Positions 8,274 to 18,296 are shown, counted from the stretch's first letter. The stretch is 64,000 nucleotides of DNA from Pseudooceanicola atlanticus (GCF_000768315.1 NZ_AQQX01000014.1:1-64000), one strand, 5' to 3'. A program made the numbers and translations. Notes: generated from the sequence alone by a model not told the origin.

Positions 8274-8830
8274 CAGGCTGGCGTTGACGACACCCCGACC
8301 TGCGCCGGACGCAGCAGACGGTCGTGCAGCCAGAACCCTTCGGCCGACACCTGGATGATGTCCCCGGACTTGGTGCCGGGCACCGGTGCCTCGAACATCG
8401 CCTCGTGCACGTTGGGATCGAACTTGTCGCCAACCTGCGGAGAAATCGGCTCAATACCGTGCTTTTTCAGAGTGTTGACCAGCTCGCGCATGGTCAGCTC
8501 GACGCCTTCCAGCAGCGCTGCGGTCTCTTCGGTCCGCTCGCCGGCGGCCTCCAGCGCGCGCTTCATGTTGTCGTAGACGGGCAGCAGGTCACGGGCCAGC
8601 TTGGACCCGCCATATTGCTCGGCTTCGCGGCGCTGCTTGTCGGCCCGCTTGCGGGAGTTCTCCGCATCGGCCAGGGCGCGCATCCACTTGTCCTTCAGCT
8701 CGTCCCGTTCCGCACGAAGCGCATCGACTTCAATGGCTTCGTCGTCAAACTCTTCCAGCTGATCCGCATAGGCCTCGGCCTCTGCGCTCTCGATATCGTC
8801 CAGGAACTCGTCCTTTTCGGGCTCTGCCAT
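8273..8830 (-). CDS. grpE: nucleotide exchange factor GrpE
   Basis: A 185-residue GrpE that exchanges nucleotide on DnaK. The N-terminal third is acidic and helical (EYADQLEEFDDEAIEVDALR-type heptads), the dimer coiled coil. It is followed by KDKWMRALADAENSRKRADK, LLPVYDNMKRALEA, and the C-terminal beta domain with GDKFDPNVHEAMFEAPVPG. Gene order hrcA-grpE with a 9-base gap is the standard heat-shock pair. The C-terminal tail LHDRLLRPAQVGVSS is conserved in the family. No frame or start doubt (ATG at 8830). Confidence 0.96.
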   Translation of the reverse strand: MAEPEKDEFLDDIESAEAEAYADQLEEFDDEAIEVDALRAERDELKDKWMRALADAENSRKRADKQRREAEQYGGSKLARDLLPVYDNMKRALEAAGERTEETAALLEGVELTMRELVNTLKKHGIEPISPQVGDKFDPNVHEAMFEAPVPGTKSGDIIQVSAEGFWLHDRLLRPAQVGVSSTPA

Positions 8831-8839
8831 ATCTCACCT

Positions 8840-9904
8840 CTAACTGCGGTCTGCGATCATCCGGCCGACCAGTTGCGCCGTGTAATCCACGATGGGCACG
8901 ATGCGTCCATAGTTCAGCCGGGTGGGTCCGATGACCCCGACCGCGCCGATAATCTTTCGATCCGCGTTCATATATGGAGAGACGACCAAAGAGGAACCCG
9001 AAAGTGAAAAAAGTTTGTTCTCTGAGCCAATAAAAATACGGACACCTTCGCCTTCTTCGGCTAGCTCCAGGAACTCGGCAATGTCCCGTTTTCGCTCAAG
9101 ATCATCGAACAGGTTGCGGATACGATCCAGGTCTTCCTCGGCGGCATCCTGATCCAGCAGGTTTGCACGCCCCCGGACGATCAGGCGTTCGTAATTGCCG
9201 CCATCGCCGTCCCACTCGGCCCAGCCCGAATCGATCAGCTCCCGGGCAAGGGAATCGATCTCCTGCCTGCGGTTCTTGATCTCATCCGAGATGACGGTGC
9301 CCAGCTCGCTCAGCGTCTTTCCCTCGGCCAGAGAGTTCACGAAATTCGCCGCTTCCCGCATGGAGCTTGGCGTCTGTCCCGCCGGCGGACGGAAGATACG
9401 GTTCTCCACATGACCGTCGGCAAAAACCAGAACGACCAACGCCCTGTCATGGCCCAGAGCCACGAATTCAATATGACGGATCGGCGCCTCGTGTTTCGGG
9501 GCAAGCACAAGTGACGCGCCCTGTGTCGCGCCCGACAGGGCAGAGCCGATCCTGTCCAGCATGCCGCCCACGTCGCCGCCACCATTTCCCACGGTGGCAT
9601 CGATCATCTCGCGATCTGCATTGGCCAGGTCACCGACCTCGAGCAGACCATCGACGAACATGCGCAGACCGCGCTGTGTCGGCACCCGCCCGGCCGAGAC
9701 ATGCGGGGAATCGAGAAGCCCGTAATATTCCAGGTCCTGCATCACGTTGCGGATCGTGGCGGCCGAAACCCGCTCGCTCATCGATCGGGTCAGGGTGCGC
9801 GATCCGACGGGTTCCCCGCTTTGCAGGTAACCCTCCACCACCCGGCGAAAAACTTCGCGGGAGCGGTCGTTCAGTTCACTGAGGATTTTCGTCGTATCGT
9901 TCAT
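8840..9904 (-). CDS. hrcA: heat-inducible transcription repressor HrcA
   Basis: About 354 residues from the ATG at 9904 (MNDTTKILSELNDRSREVFR); in-frame ATGs at 9916 and 9928 are possible, but similarity begins at LNDRSREVF. The N-terminal winged helix (GEPVGSRTLTR, SAATIRNVMQDLEYYGLL, SPHVSAGRVPTQRGLR) is diagnostic of HrcA. The C-terminal GAF-like domain ends near GVIGPTRLNYGRIVPIVDYTA. HrcA represses groESL/dnaKJ-type operons through CIRCE elements. No CIRCE element (TTAGCACTC-N9-GAGTGCTAA) is visible upstream here, so autoregulation through CIRCE is not supported in this window. Confidence 0.95.
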   Translation of the reverse strand: MNDTTKILSELNDRSREVFRRVVEGYLQSGEPVGSRTLTRSMSERVSAATIRNVMQDLEYYGLLDSPHVSAGRVPTQRGLRMFVDGLLEVGDLANADREMIDATVGNGGGDVGGMLDRIGSALSGATQGASLVLAPKHEAPIRHIEFVALGHDRALVVLVFADGHVENRIFRPPAGQTPSSMREAANFVNSLAEGKTLSELGTVISDEIKNRRQEIDSLARELIDSGWAEWDGDGGNYERLIVRGRANLLDQDAAEEDLDRIRNLFDDLERKRDIAEFLELAEEGEGVRIFIGSENKLFSLSGSSLVVSPYMNADRKIIGAVGVIGPTRLNYGRIVPIVDYTAQLVGRMIADRS

Positions 9905-9959
9905 GCCTTGCGTCATATCCTGCCGCATCGAAACTAGTCGGGTCTTGCCTTTGCCGCCA

Positions 9960-9978
9960 TGCCGGGACTATCCCGGCA
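9960..9978. promoter_or_regulatory. perfect hairpin between hrcA and rph
   Basis: TGCCGGGA-CTA-TCCCGGCA forms an 8-bp stem in the short divergent region between hrcA and rph, ending 19 bases before the rph ATG. It may act in the rph leader or as an operator. It is not a CIRCE element and has no T-run. Confidence 0.35.
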
Positions 9979-9997
9979 GCAACGAAAAGGGGATCCC

Positions 9998-10711
9998 ATG
10001 CGACCATCAGGACGAGATTTAAGCGAAATGCGTCCGGTTTCAATCGAAACCGATTTCACGAAACACGCAGAAGGGTCTTGCCTGATCAAGGTTGGTGACA
10101 CCCATGTGATCTGCACGGCCACGATCGAGGACCGCGTTCCGCCCTTCATCAAGGGGTCCGGCCTGGGCTGGGTGACGGCGGAATACGGGATGCTGCCCCG
10201 CTCCACCACCTCACGCATGCGGCGCGAGGCGTCGGCGGGCAAGCAGGGCGGCCGCACCGTGGAAATCCAGCGGCTGATCGGCCGGTCCCTGCGCGCTGGC
10301 GTCGATCGGGTCGCCATGGGCGAACGCCAGATCTCAATCGATTGCGACGTGATCCAGGCCGATGGCGGAACCCGCTGCGCTTCAATCACCGGGGGCTGGG
10401 TTGCGCTGCGGCTGGCGGTCAACAAATTGATGAAAGCAGGCGATATCGTCTCTGATCCGCTGGTCGACCCGGTGGCTGCGGTGTCCTGCGGCATTTATGC
10501 CGGTCAGCCGGTTCTGGACCTCGATTACCCCGAGGACAGCGAAGCCGGCGTTGATGGCAACTTCATCATGACCGGATCGAAACAGCTGATCGAGGTGCAG
10601 ATGTCCGCCGAAGGCGCGACCTATTCCCGCGATCAGATGAACCAGCTGATGGACCTGGCGGAAAAAGGCGTGGGTGAGCTGGTCGAAATCCAGAAGGCCG
10701 CCTGTGCGTAA
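9998..10711 (+). CDS. rph: ribonuclease PH
   Basis: A 237-residue tRNA 3'-end phosphorolytic exonuclease/nucleotidyltransferase. The start at 9998 ([20 protein letters not shown]) has an AAAAGGGGA ribosome site just before it. Typical blocks are visible: [61 protein letters not shown] and [14 protein letters not shown]. RNase PH trims and matures the 3' end of tRNAs using phosphate. The rdgB start overlaps its last codons, so rph-rdgB-hemW form one transcription unit. Full length and intact. Confidence 0.97.
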   Translation: MRPSGRDLSEMRPVSIETDFTKHAEGSCLIKVGDTHVICTATIEDRVPPFIKGSGLGWVTAEYGMLPRSTTSRMRREASAGKQGGRTVEIQRLIGRSLRAGVDRVAMGERQISIDCDVIQADGGTRCASITGGWVALRLAVNKLMKAGDIVSDPLVDPVAAVSCGIYAGQPVLDLDYPEDSEAGVDGNFIMTGSKQLIEVQMSAEGATYSRDQMNQLMDLAEKGVGELVEIQKAACA

Positions 10712-11312
10712 GTTCGATGGCGATCAGCTGGTCATTGCCAGCCACAACAAGGGGAAGCTTCGCGAAATCGCGGAGCTTCTGACCCCGTTCGGGATCACCG
10801 TGACCTCGGCCGGCGATCACGGCCTGGACGAACCGGAAGAGACCGAAGACACGTTTTCCGGAAATGCCCGGATCAAGGCGCATTACGCCGCGAAGGCCAC
10901 TGGGCTGCCCGCCTTGTCCGATGACAGCGGAATTACCGTCGATGCGCTGGATGGTGCACCGGGCGTCTACACCGCCGATTGGGCGGAAACACCGAACGGT
11001 CGCGATTTTCCCATGGCGATGACCAAGGTCTGGACCCTGCTGGAAGAAAAGAACGCCCCTGCCCCGCGCAAGGCCGCGTTCAACTGCACCCTCTGTCTTG
11101 CCTGGCCGGACGGCCATGACGAGATTTTCGAAGGCCGTGTCGAGGGCCAGGTCGTCTGGCCGATGCGCGGCGAAAACGGATTCGGCTTCGATCCTGTCTT
11201 CCTGCCCGACGGCGAGACCGAGACATTCGGTGAAATGGACCCGGCGAAGAAACATGGCATGTCTCACCGGGCCGATGCCTTCCGCAAATTCGTGACGGGC
11301 TGCTTTGGCTGA
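10704..11312 (+). CDS. rdgB: RdgB/HAM1 non-canonical purine NTP pyrophosphatase
   Basis: A 202-residue Ham1-family enzyme from a GTG at 10704 that overlaps the rph stop. An upstream in-frame ATG at 10674 would place more sequence inside rph and lacks similarity. Key blocks are [12 protein letters not shown] (11-22), the substrate-site [28 protein letters not shown] and the terminal [15 protein letters not shown]. It hydrolyses ITP/dITP/XTP to monophosphates and keeps deaminated purines out of nucleic acids. rph-rdgB adjacency is common in alphaproteobacteria. Confidence 0.95.
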   Translation: MRKFDGDQLVIASHNKGKLREIAELLTPFGITVTSAGDHGLDEPEETEDTFSGNARIKAHYAAKATGLPALSDDSGITVDALDGAPGVYTADWAETPNGRDFPMAMTKVWTLLEEKNAPAPRKAAFNCTLCLAWPDGHDEIFEGRVEGQVVWPMRGENGFGFDPVFLPDGETETFGEMDPAKKHGMSHRADAFRKFVTGCFG

Positions 11313-12462
11313 AGATTGGCAAGCTGGCGGATTCGGGATCTACCTGCATTGGCCGTTCTGCCAGGCCAAGTGCCCCTATTGTGATTTCAACTCGCATGTC
11401 TCACGCGAGGTCGATCAGGACAGATGGCTTCGCGCCTTCCTGTCCGAGATTGACAGACACGCGGCAGAAACCCCTGGCCGCATCGTTTCGTCGATCTTTT
11501 TCGGTGGCGGCACGCCCAGCCTGATGAACCCCGACGTCGTTGCGGGCATTCTGGAACGGATCGCGTATCACTGGCCGCAGGCCAACGACCTGGAAGTGAC
11601 GCTGGAAGCAAACCCGGGATCAGTCGAATCCGGACGGTTCAGAGCCTATAAACAGGCCGGTGTTTCACGTGTGTCAATGGGATTGCAGGCGCTGAACGAC
11701 CGGGATCTACAGCGGCTGGGGCGTATCCACACCGTCGCCGAGGCGCTGGCTGCTTTCGATATCGCGCGCGATTGCTTTGACCGGGTCAGCTTTGACCTGA
11801 TCTATGCGCGCCAGGACCAAACGGTCGAGGCCTGGCAGGACGAGTTGAAACAGGCTCTATCCCTCGCGATCGACCATATCTCGATGTACCAGCTGACGAT
11901 CGAGGACGGCACCGCCTTCGGTGACCGCTACCGGATCGGAAAACTGCGCGGGCTGCCCGACGATGACAGCGCCGCAACCATGTACGAGGTCACGCAAGAT
12001 GTGGCAGAGGCCGCCGGTTTCCTGACCTACGAAGTCTCCAACCACGCGCGGCCCGGGGCGGAATCGCGGCATAACAGGCTCTATTGGCGGTACGGGGATT
12101 ATGTTGGCATCGGCCCCGGAGCGCACGGCCGGCTGACCTTGAACGGACATCGTACCGCAACAGAGGCGATCCGCATGCCCAATGGGTGGCTGACCGCCGC
12201 AGAGGCCGGCAATGCCGACAAGGAGCGTTCGGTCCTGACCATCGACGACCAGGCGACCGAATTCCTGTTGATGGGCATGCGACTGGTCGAAGGGATCGAC
12301 CTGACCCGATACGAGGCGCTTGCGGGGAAGCCTCTCTCGCAATCGGGTCTTAACGACTTATCTGACATGGGTATGGTCGAAACGGATGGCCGTTTTCTGC
12401 GCGCGACCAAGGACGGGCGCATGGTTTTGAACGCGGTGATCGGACGCCTTCTGGAGGCTTGA
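11305..12462 (+). CDS. hemW: radical SAM haem chaperone HemW (coproporphyrinogen oxidase-like)
   Basis: 385 residues from a TTG at 11305 that overlaps rdgB by 8 bases; no in-frame ATG precedes the first conserved block, so an unusual start seems real. The radical-SAM [4Fe-4S] motif is CQAKCPYC (C19, C23, C26) in the HemW form followed by DFNSH. Later blocks are [38 protein letters not shown] and [10 protein letters not shown]. HemW-type proteins bind haem and act in haem delivery rather than as true CPO. A weak parS-like sequence lies at 11661-11676. Confidence 0.92.
   Translation: MAEDWQAGGFGIYLHWPFCQAKCPYCDFNSHVSREVDQDRWLRAFLSEIDRHAAETPGRIVSSIFFGGGTPSLMNPDVVAGILERIAYHWPQANDLEVTLEANPGSVESGRFRAYKQAGVSRVSMGLQALNDRDLQRLGRIHTVAEALAAFDIARDCFDRVSFDLIYARQDQTVEAWQDELKQALSLAIDHISMYQLTIEDGTAFGDRYRIGKLRGLPDDDSAATMYEVTQDVAEAAGFLTYEVSNHARPGAESRHNRLYWRYGDYVGIGPGAHGRLTLNGHRTATEAIRMPNGWLTAAEAGNADKERSVLTIDDQATEFLLMGMRLVEGIDLTRYEALAGKPLSQSGLNDLSDMGMVETDGRFLRATKDGRMVLNAVIGRLLEA
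11661..11676. promoter_or_regulatory. weak parS-like half palindrome in hemW
   Basis: TGTTTCACGTGTGTCA matches 13 of 16 positions of the parS consensus. The left half is perfect and three mismatches fall together in the right half. It lies inside hemW, 1.2 kb beyond the parB end. It may be chance or a low-affinity ParB site. Confidence 0.3.
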
Positions 12463-12465
12463 GGA

Positions 12466-12825
12466 ATGCGCTTTATTTGGGCTGGATTGGGATGTCTCAG
12501 CCTGCTGTGCGGCATGATCGGTGTGGTCCTGCCGCTGATCCCCACCGTCCCCTTCCTGCTGCTGGCCGCGTTCTTTTTCGCTCGCTCTTCCGAACGGCTT
12601 CACAACTGGCTATTGTCGCACCCGACCTTTGGCCCGTCCATCGTTGACTGGCAGACCCATGGCGCGGTTTCGCTGCGCGCCAAGCGCATGGCCACACTGG
12701 CCTGCGCGTTCGTGCTGGGATTGTCGGTGCTCATGGGCCTGAAATGGCAATTGATCACCATCCAGGCCGTCACGTTGAGCTGCGTGATGTTGTTCCTTTG
12801 GACGCGTCCTAACGGCCCGCGCTAA
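12466..12825 (+). CDS. DUF454 (YbaN-type) inner-membrane protein
   Basis: A 119-residue hydrophobic protein with about three membrane segments: residues 4-22, 24-42 (VVLPLIPTVPFLLLAAFFFA), and a C-terminal pair around 73-112. LGCLSLLCGMIGVVLPLIPT followed by FARSSERLHNWLLSHPTFGP is the DUF454/YbaN signature. Function is unknown. It follows hemW by three bases, so it is co-transcribed. Its 3' end runs 17 bases into the convergent parB gene. Confidence 0.85.
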   Translation: MRFIWAGLGCLSLLCGMIGVVLPLIPTVPFLLLAAFFFARSSERLHNWLLSHPTFGPSIVDWQTHGAVSLRAKRMATLACAFVLGLSVLMGLKWQLITIQAVTLSCVMLFLWTRPNGPR

Positions 12826-13702
12826 GCAAACGGCAGAGGTCGTCCAGTTCCTCCAGCGTCTTGTAGGAAATCGACAGCGTCCCGCCTTCGGTTCCGGCGA
12901 CGTGGTTGACGTTCACCTTCATCGACAGGGCTGCAGAAAGATCGCCTTCCAACGCCTTGGTGTCGGCATCCTTTTCGACAGCGGGCTTCTTCGGTTTCGG
13001 CGCCTTTTCCGGCTCCCCCTGCTTGGCGAGCTTTTCCGTCTCGCGCACCGAGAGCCCCTCTTTCACGATCCGGGACGCAAGGGCCGAGGCGTTGTCGGCC
13101 GTAACCAGCGCCCGCGCGTGACCGGCTGAAAGCTGGCCTTCGCTCAGCATGCTGCGGACGTCTTCCGGCAGGTTCAGCAGACGAAGGAGGTTGGCGATGT
13201 GCGAACGGCTCTTGCCAAGCGCTTCTGCCAGTTTCTCCTGCGTATGACCAAAGCGATCCATCAACTGCCGATAGCCCGCAGCCTCTTCGATCGGGTTCAG
13301 GTCGGCGCGCTGGATGTTTTCGATGATCGCGACTTCCAGGACCTCGGTATCGTTGAAGTCGCGCACGAGAACCGGAATCTCGTGCAGCTTCGCCATCTGC
13401 GCCGCACGCCAGCGCCGTTCGCCGGCAACGATTTCAAAATTGTCGCCGGAACGACGGACGATCAGCGGCTGGATGATGCCCTTTTCCTTGACGGAATTGG
13501 CAAGCTCATCCAGTTGGCTCTGGGTGAAACTCCGGCGCGGCTGGTCCGGGTTCGGCACGACCTGTTCGATCGGCACCATCATGTCGGGCCGGCGGGCAGT
13601 GGTCTGTTCCGTCGTTGCGCTGCTGGTCGGTTCTTCTGCCACATCTGCCATCAGCGCAGACAGGCCCCGACCAAGACCGCGATTTCGTGTTGGTTTCGCC
13701 AT
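12809..13702 (-). CDS. parB: chromosome partitioning protein ParB
   Basis: A 297-residue chromosomal ParB. The N-terminus has RGLGRGLSALM (8-18), the basic peptide that stimulates ParA. The CTP-binding/clamp region shows NPDQPRRSF (51-59) and GERRWRAA (94-101). The helix-turn-helix that reads parS spans about 153-174 (HTQEKLAEALGKSRSHIANL). The C-terminal dimer domain ends LDDLCRLLSAGR after a charged KAPKPKKP linker. It loads at parS and spreads to segregate replicated origins. Two perfect parS sites lie 1.4 and 3.3 kb upstream, in rsmG and mnmG. Confidence 0.97.
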   Translation of the reverse strand: MAKPTRNRGLGRGLSALMADVAEEPTSSATTEQTTARRPDMMVPIEQVVPNPDQPRRSFTQSQLDELANSVKEKGIIQPLIVRRSGDNFEIVAGERRWRAAQMAKLHEIPVLVRDFNDTEVLEVAIIENIQRADLNPIEEAAGYRQLMDRFGHTQEKLAEALGKSRSHIANLLRLLNLPEDVRSMLSEGQLSAGHARALVTADNASALASRIVKEGLSVRETEKLAKQGEPEKAPKPKKPAVEKDADTKALEGDLSAALSMKVNVNHVAGTEGGTLSISYKTLEELDDLCRLLSAGR

Positions 13703-13713
13703 TTGCTCTTCCC

Positions 13714-14523
13714 TCAGGCTTCAGCCATTTCGTTGTTCTTGAGAAATTCCTGCGCCAGGTCGCGATAGGCTTTCGCGCCTTTCGATGCCGGATCGAAATC
13801 GAGAACCGGCATGGCATAGGATGGTGCCTCGCTGACCCGCACGTTGCGTGGAATCTTGGTCGCGAAGACCAGGTCGCCGAGATTATCACGCGCATCCGCT
13901 TCGACCTGTTGAGACAAGTTGTTGCGGTTGTCGAACATGGTCAACACAACACCTTCGATTTTCAGGTTCGGATTCGCAGATTGCCGGACCTCGCGGATTG
14001 TCAGCATCAGTTGCGACAGACCTTCAAGCGCGAAGAATTCGCTTTGCAGCGGGACGAGTACCGAATGCGACGCGACCATCGCGTTCACCGTCAGGAGGTT
14101 CAGCGACGGCGGGCAGTCGATCAGGATGAAATCAAAGTCATATTGCTCCATCGCTGGCTGCCGTAGCGCATCGTGCAGAAGGAAGCTGCGCTTCTCATTC
14201 GCGATCAGCTCGATATCGGCAGAGCTTAGATCGACAGTCGAGGGAACGATGCAAAGCCCGTCGACATCCGTTTCCAGGATCACATCCTTCAGCTCTGCAT
14301 CGTCGAGCAGCAATTCATAGGTCGTATTTTCTCGCGCCTCGATCTCGATACCCAGACCGGTCGACGCGTTGCCCTGCGGATCGAGGTCGATGATCAGAAC
14401 GTTGCTGCCAAATTCTGCCAGGGCGGCACCGAGATTGATGGTCGTCGTGGTCTTGCCCACCCCACCCTTCTGGTTCGCTACCGCAACAATCTTGGGTCCA
14501 ACGACGGTCAGAAGATCAGACAT
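13714..14523 (-). CDS. parA: chromosome partitioning ATPase ParA/Soj
   Basis: A 269-residue ParA ATPase with the deviant Walker A KGGVGKTTT (19-27) and Walker A'/B LIIDLDPQGNASTGLGI. DFILIDCPPSLNLLTVNAM and VLTMFDNRNNLSQQV are also typical. It forms the nucleoid-bound gradient that moves ParB-parS complexes. It overlaps rsmG by 8 bases upstream and is 11 bases before parB, so mnmG-rsmG-parA-parB read as one operon. Chromosomal rather than plasmid type, judging from this context. Confidence 0.97.
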   Translation of the reverse strand: MSDLLTVVGPKIVAVANQKGGVGKTTTTINLGAALAEFGSNVLIIDLDPQGNASTGLGIEIEARENTTYELLLDDAELKDVILETDVDGLCIVPSTVDLSSADIELIANEKRSFLLHDALRQPAMEQYDFDFILIDCPPSLNLLTVNAMVASHSVLVPLQSEFFALEGLSQLMLTIREVRQSANPNLKIEGVVLTMFDNRNNLSQQVEADARDNLGDLVFATKIPRNVRVSEAPSYAMPVLDFDPASKGAKAYRDLAQEFLKNNEMAEA

Positions 14524-15133
14524 GCTCGATTTCCTTGATTCTCAAAACCACTGCCTCGGGGTTTGTTTTACTGGGCCAGACCTCATGTTGAAAGCGCCAT
14601 TCCCGTTCAGCTGCCTCCACTTCGGATTTCCAGCTTTCGCCCTTGGGAAAGAGTGCCGTGAGATTGGGCGCCCCGTGATGGACGGCAAAACCCAGAAGGA
14701 CGTGGAGCGGCGCGAGAGCCCGGGCTGAAATGACATCCGCCCCAGTGGGATCGATCTGTTCAATCCGTTTCGACAGAACTTGCGCTGCGACACCGGTTTC
14801 GCGCAGGACGTTGCGAAGGAAGGCGCATTTCCTCTGATCCGATTCCATGAGGGTGACGGAAAGAGCCGGTCTCAACTCTGCCCCGATGATTGCAATCACC
14901 AAGCCAGGGAAACCTCCGCCGCTGCCCATGTCGATCCAGATCTTGGCGTCATCAGGGGCGAGCTCGAGCAATTGAGCGGAATCCACGAAATGACGCGTCC
15001 AAGCGTGGTCCAAGGTCGACTTGGAAACCAAGTTGATCTTTGAATTCCACTTCGCAAGCAGCTCAAGGTAGGTTTCAAGCCGCCCCATTGTTTCACGTGA
15101 AACATTCAGACCGGCGATCCCCTCCCCACTCAC
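14516..15133 (-). CDS. rsmG: 16S rRNA (guanine-527-N7) methyltransferase
   Basis: A 205-residue RsmG (GidB). The GTG start at 15133 overlaps the mnmG stop (GTGA). The SAM-binding loop is [10 protein letters not shown] (68-77), preceded by the family block [20 protein letters not shown] and followed by [18 protein letters not shown]. It methylates G527 of 16S rRNA. Residues 10-15 (NVSRET) are encoded by a perfect parS site, so protein sequence here is constrained by ParB binding. That the N-terminal leader aligns with the family argues against a downstream start. Confidence 0.95.
   Translation of the reverse strand: MSGEGIAGLNVSRETMGRLETYLELLAKWNSKINLVSKSTLDHAWTRHFVDSAQLLELAPDDAKIWIDMGSGGGFPGLVIAIIGAELRPALSVTLMESDQRKCAFLRNVLRETGVAAQVLSKRIEQIDPTGADVISARALAPLHVLLGFAVHHGAPNLTALFPKGESWKSEVEAAEREWRFQHEVWPSKTNPEAVVLRIKEIEHV
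15089..15104. promoter_or_regulatory. parS: parS site 1
   Basis: A perfect 16-bp palindrome TGTTTCACGTGAAACA, identical to the bacterial chromosomal parS consensus. It lies within the first codons of rsmG, 1.4 kb upstream of parB and about 5.3 kb from the origin candidate. It is the nucleation site for ParB. Confidence 0.95.
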
Positions 15134-17007
15134 GCCGATTTCTCGCGCATTTCTTTCCGAAGGCGTGCAAGCAGCAGGGTCAGCGCCACCGGGGTCATAC
15201 CTTCGACCTTTGCTGCTTGAGCCAGGTTCGCCGGGCGCTGTCTGTTCAACTTGGCCTTCAGCTCGTTCGACAAACCGTCCAACCCATCGAAAGAGAAGTC
15301 CGCGGGGATCACGTGTGCTTCGTCCCGTTTAACCGCTTCGACATCCCGTTCTTGCCGCGCGATGTAATTCGCGTACAGCGCATCGCGCGACAGTTGGACC
15401 CGCGTATCTGGATCAATATCGGAGAGCCTGTCATCCAACGAAAGCACTGTATCAAAGGTCACATCCGGAAAGGACAACAGCTGGTACGGAGTCCGTCGCG
15501 CCCCATCATTGCTGATCTTGATGCCAAGCGATGCAACATCCTTCGGCGTAAAGTCCATCGATTCCATGAGATTCTTGCCAGCGGTCAAACGCTCCATCTT
15601 GTCCTCGAAACGTTCTTTCCGAATATCGCCGACAAACCCAGCCTCGATCCCTTTGGGTGTAAGACGCTGATCCGCATTGTCCGCGCGAAGGCTGAGCCGG
15701 AATTCCGCGCGGGACGTGAACATCCTGTAGGGTTCCGTGACACCGCGAGTGGTCAGATCATCGATCATCACGCCGATATAGGAGTCCGTCCGTCCGAAAG
15801 TGACAGGCGCCTTATCCAGCGCTTCGGCTGCGGCATTCAAGCCGGCGACCAAGCCTTGCGCAGCGGCCTCTTCATATCCAGTGGTGCCGTTGATCTGCCC
15901 TGCGAGGAATAGTCCGGGCACATCCTTGACCCCAAGGCGAAGATCGAGCGCACGGGGATCGACGTAATCGTATTCGATCGCATAGCCGGGCTGGATGATC
16001 TTGGCGTCCTCCAAGCCGTAGATCGACCGAACGTAATCCTCCTGCACATCCTCAGGCAGAGAGGTCGAGATGCCGTTGGGATAAACCGTCGGATCATCTG
16101 CCCCTTCGGGCTCCAGAAAGATCTGGTGCGAGGACTTCTCGCTGAAACGGACAACCTTGTCCTCGATGGATGGGCAATAGCGCGGCCCGACCCCATCGAT
16201 GTGACCGCCATACATGGCCGAGCGTTCGAGGTTCGCACGAATGATCTCGTGCGTTTTCTCGTTGGTATGCGTGATACCACAGGACACTTGTGGTGCGGAA
16301 ACCGAGCTGGACAGGAACGAGAACAGAACCGGCTCCTCATCACCAGGCTGCGATTCCAGCAAATACCATTTGATCGTTCGTCCATCGAGACGTGGAGGTG
16401 TACCTGTCTTCAATCGACCAAGAGGCAGACCGAAGGAATCGATCCGTTCCGCAAGCTTGACCGAAGGTTTGTCGCCCATGCGTCCCCCGGGACGGGAGAC
16501 GTCGCCGATGTGAATGACACCGCGCAGGAACGTGCCGGTGGTCAGCACGACGGCGCGGGCATGAACCTCTGATCCGTCCGCAAGAACGATGCCCGCGACG
16601 CGTCCATCCTGCATGATCAGGTCCGTGGCTTCGCCTTCAACGATTTCTAGGTTCGGCGTATTTTCCATCTCGGCAAGCATCTGGGTACGATAGATCTTGC
16701 GATCTGCCTGGGCCCGCGGCCCTTGCACGGCCGGACCCTTGCGGCGGTTCAGCAGCCTGAATTGAATACCGGCCAGGTCAGCGATCCGACCCATCACGCC
16801 ATCAAGTGCGTCGATCTCTCGGACGAGGTGACCTTTACCCAAACCGCCGATCGCGGGATTGCAGGACATCACGCCAATCCCTTCGCGTTTCAACGTGATC
16901 AGCGCAGTCCGGGCGCCCATGCGGGCAGAGGCCGCAGCCGCATCACAGCCTGCATGCCCACCACCAATTACGACCGTATCGAAATCAAAATGTTTCACGT
17001 GAAACAT
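15130..17007 (-). CDS. mnmG: tRNA uridine-5-carboxymethylaminomethyl modification protein MnmG
   Basis: 625 residues from the ATG at 17007 ([20 protein letters not shown]). An in-frame ATG at 17028 would overlap mnmE by 16 bases and adds no conserved sequence. FAD binding is shown by [20 protein letters not shown]. Family blocks include [38 protein letters not shown] and [16 protein letters not shown]. With MnmE it makes the cmnm5 modification at U34 of several tRNAs. It starts 5 bases past mnmE. The first codons overlap a perfect parS. Confidence 0.97.
   Translation of the reverse strand: MFHVKHFDFDTVVIGGGHAGCDAAAASARMGARTALITLKREGIGVMSCNPAIGGLGKGHLVREIDALDGVMGRIADLAGIQFRLLNRRKGPAVQGPRAQADRKIYRTQMLAEMENTPNLEIVEGEATDLIMQDGRVAGIVLADGSEVHARAVVLTTGTFLRGVIHIGDVSRPGGRMGDKPSVKLAERIDSFGLPLGRLKTGTPPRLDGRTIKWYLLESQPGDEEPVLFSFLSSSVSAPQVSCGITHTNEKTHEIIRANLERSAMYGGHIDGVGPRYCPSIEDKVVRFSEKSSHQIFLEPEGADDPTVYPNGISTSLPEDVQEDYVRSIYGLEDAKIIQPGYAIEYDYVDPRALDLRLGVKDVPGLFLAGQINGTTGYEEAAAQGLVAGLNAAAEALDKAPVTFGRTDSYIGVMIDDLTTRGVTEPYRMFTSRAEFRLSLRADNADQRLTPKGIEAGFVGDIRKERFEDKMERLTAGKNLMESMDFTPKDVASLGIKISNDGARRTPYQLLSFPDVTFDTVLSLDDRLSDIDPDTRVQLSRDALYANYIARQERDVEAVKRDEAHVIPADFSFDGLDGLSNELKAKLNRQRPANLAQAAKVEGMTPVALTLLLARLRKEMREKSA
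16991..17006. promoter_or_regulatory. parS: parS site 2
   Basis: A second perfect TGTTTCACGTGAAACA, covering the start region of mnmG (translated as FHVKH). It is 1.9 kb from parS site 1 and about 3.4 kb from the origin candidate. Two perfect sites this close to an origin are typical of alphaproteobacterial partition regions. Confidence 0.95.
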
Positions 17008-17012
17008 TCCCC

Positions 17013-18296
17013 TCACTTGCCGATGCAAAAGCTGGAGAAGATATCATCCAGCAGCATTTCCACATCCACGCGTCCTACCAGAGAATCGAGCGCGCGAATA
17101 GCGGTGCGCATTTCCTCTGCCGCGAACTCGGCGAATTCCGGACCGAGGTCCATCTTGTCTTGGGCATCGCCAAGATTCATCACCGCGCGCTCCATCGCGA
17201 TACGGTGCCGTTCCCGTGTTGCGACGCCCGATTGCGCGATCCGTCCAGAGAGCCGTTCGGTGATGTCCGATACCAATTTCGAAACGCCAAACCCCGTCTT
17301 ACCGGAAATCGTGTCGGGCCCCTCCCCTACCTCATCCGCTTTTGCTTGCAGAACGAGGTCGTCAGGAAGAGGTTCGAAATCCGGGCTGTCCCCTGGGTCA
17401 AGAAGGAAGACGCGAAGATCGGCCTGTTGCGCCCGCTCGCGTGCGCGTTGGACGCCGATTGCCTCGACCACATCTTCGGTTTCGCGGAGCCCAGCCGTAT
17501 CCAGAATGGTCACGGGCAAGCCGCCAAGATCCATCCGCACCTCGATCACGTCCCGCGTCGTGCCAGCTATATCAGAGGTGATCGCGGCATCACGGCCAGC
17601 CAATGCGTTCAACAGTGTGGACTTACCGACATTCGGCACGCCGACGATCGCGACCTCGAACCCCGTACGGATGCGTTCCGCGAATCCGACATTTGCGATC
17701 TCTCGGGCCAGGCTATCGCGAACACGGTCCAATAGTTCGGTCACCTCGGGGGTCACGTCGACGGGCACTTCTTCGTCCGCGAAATCAATCGTGGCTTCGA
17801 TCAGGGCTGCGGCACGGATCAGATCAGTTCGCCAGAGCTCTGCCCGATCACCAAGATCTCCGGACAGAACGCGCAGCGCTTGCCGCCTTTGGGCCTCTGT
17901 CTCCGCATCGATCAGATCGGCGAGGCCTTCAACCTGAGCAAGATCGAGACATCCGTTTTCGAGGGCACGCCGGGTGAATTCCCCCGCATCGGCCGCCCGC
18001 AGATCCTCCATCTGTGATAGAACGCGAAGCACCGCGCTGACCACAGCGGTGGACCCATGCAGATGAAGCTCTGCGACCTCTTCGCCCGTGAAGCTCGCCC
18101 CCTGCTCAAACATAAGAACGAGCGCCTGATCCAGAACCCCATCCGGCCCCTTCAGAACCTTCAGCGTGGCAACCCGCGGTTCGGGACGCGATCCGCACAA
18201 ACGCTCGACCGCATGCCAGGACGACGGGCCCGACAAACGGATGATCGCGACGCCAGCTTTGCCGGGCGCCGTGGCTTGGGCGAAGATCGTGTCCAT
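17013..18296 (-). CDS. mnmE: tRNA modification GTPase MnmE (TrmE)
   Basis: A 427-residue MnmE. The N-terminal tetrahydrofolate-binding domain begins [20 protein letters not shown]. The G domain has [12 protein letters not shown] (G1), the K-loop and switch [10 protein letters not shown], and DTAGLRET (G3). The protein ends in FCIGK, the invariant C-terminal CxGK with the catalytic cysteine. It partners MnmG in wobble-uridine modification. It lies between rho and mnmG on the same strand, in the conserved near-origin gene order. Confidence 0.97.
   Translation of the reverse strand: MDTIFAQATAPGKAGVAIIRLSGPSSWHAVERLCGSRPEPRVATLKVLKGPDGVLDQALVLMFEQGASFTGEEVAELHLHGSTAVVSAVLRVLSQMEDLRAADAGEFTRRALENGCLDLAQVEGLADLIDAETEAQRRQALRVLSGDLGDRAELWRTDLIRAAALIEATIDFADEEVPVDVTPEVTELLDRVRDSLAREIANVGFAERIRTGFEVAIVGVPNVGKSTLLNALAGRDAAITSDIAGTTRDVIEVRMDLGGLPVTILDTAGLRETEDVVEAIGVQRARERAQQADLRVFLLDPGDSPDFEPLPDDLVLQAKADEVGEGPDTISGKTGFGVSKLVSDITERLSGRIAQSGVATRERHRIAMERAVMNLGDAQDKMDLGPEFAEFAAEEMRTAIRALDSLVGRVDVEMLLDDIFSSFCIGK

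Noticed and set aside
9905-9997. CIRCE operator before hrcA
   Set aside because: No TTAGCACTC-N9-GAGTGCTAA match on either strand.
10049-10070. ATTTCACGAAACAC in rph as a parS site
   Set aside because: The central GTG is missing, so the palindrome centre is broken.
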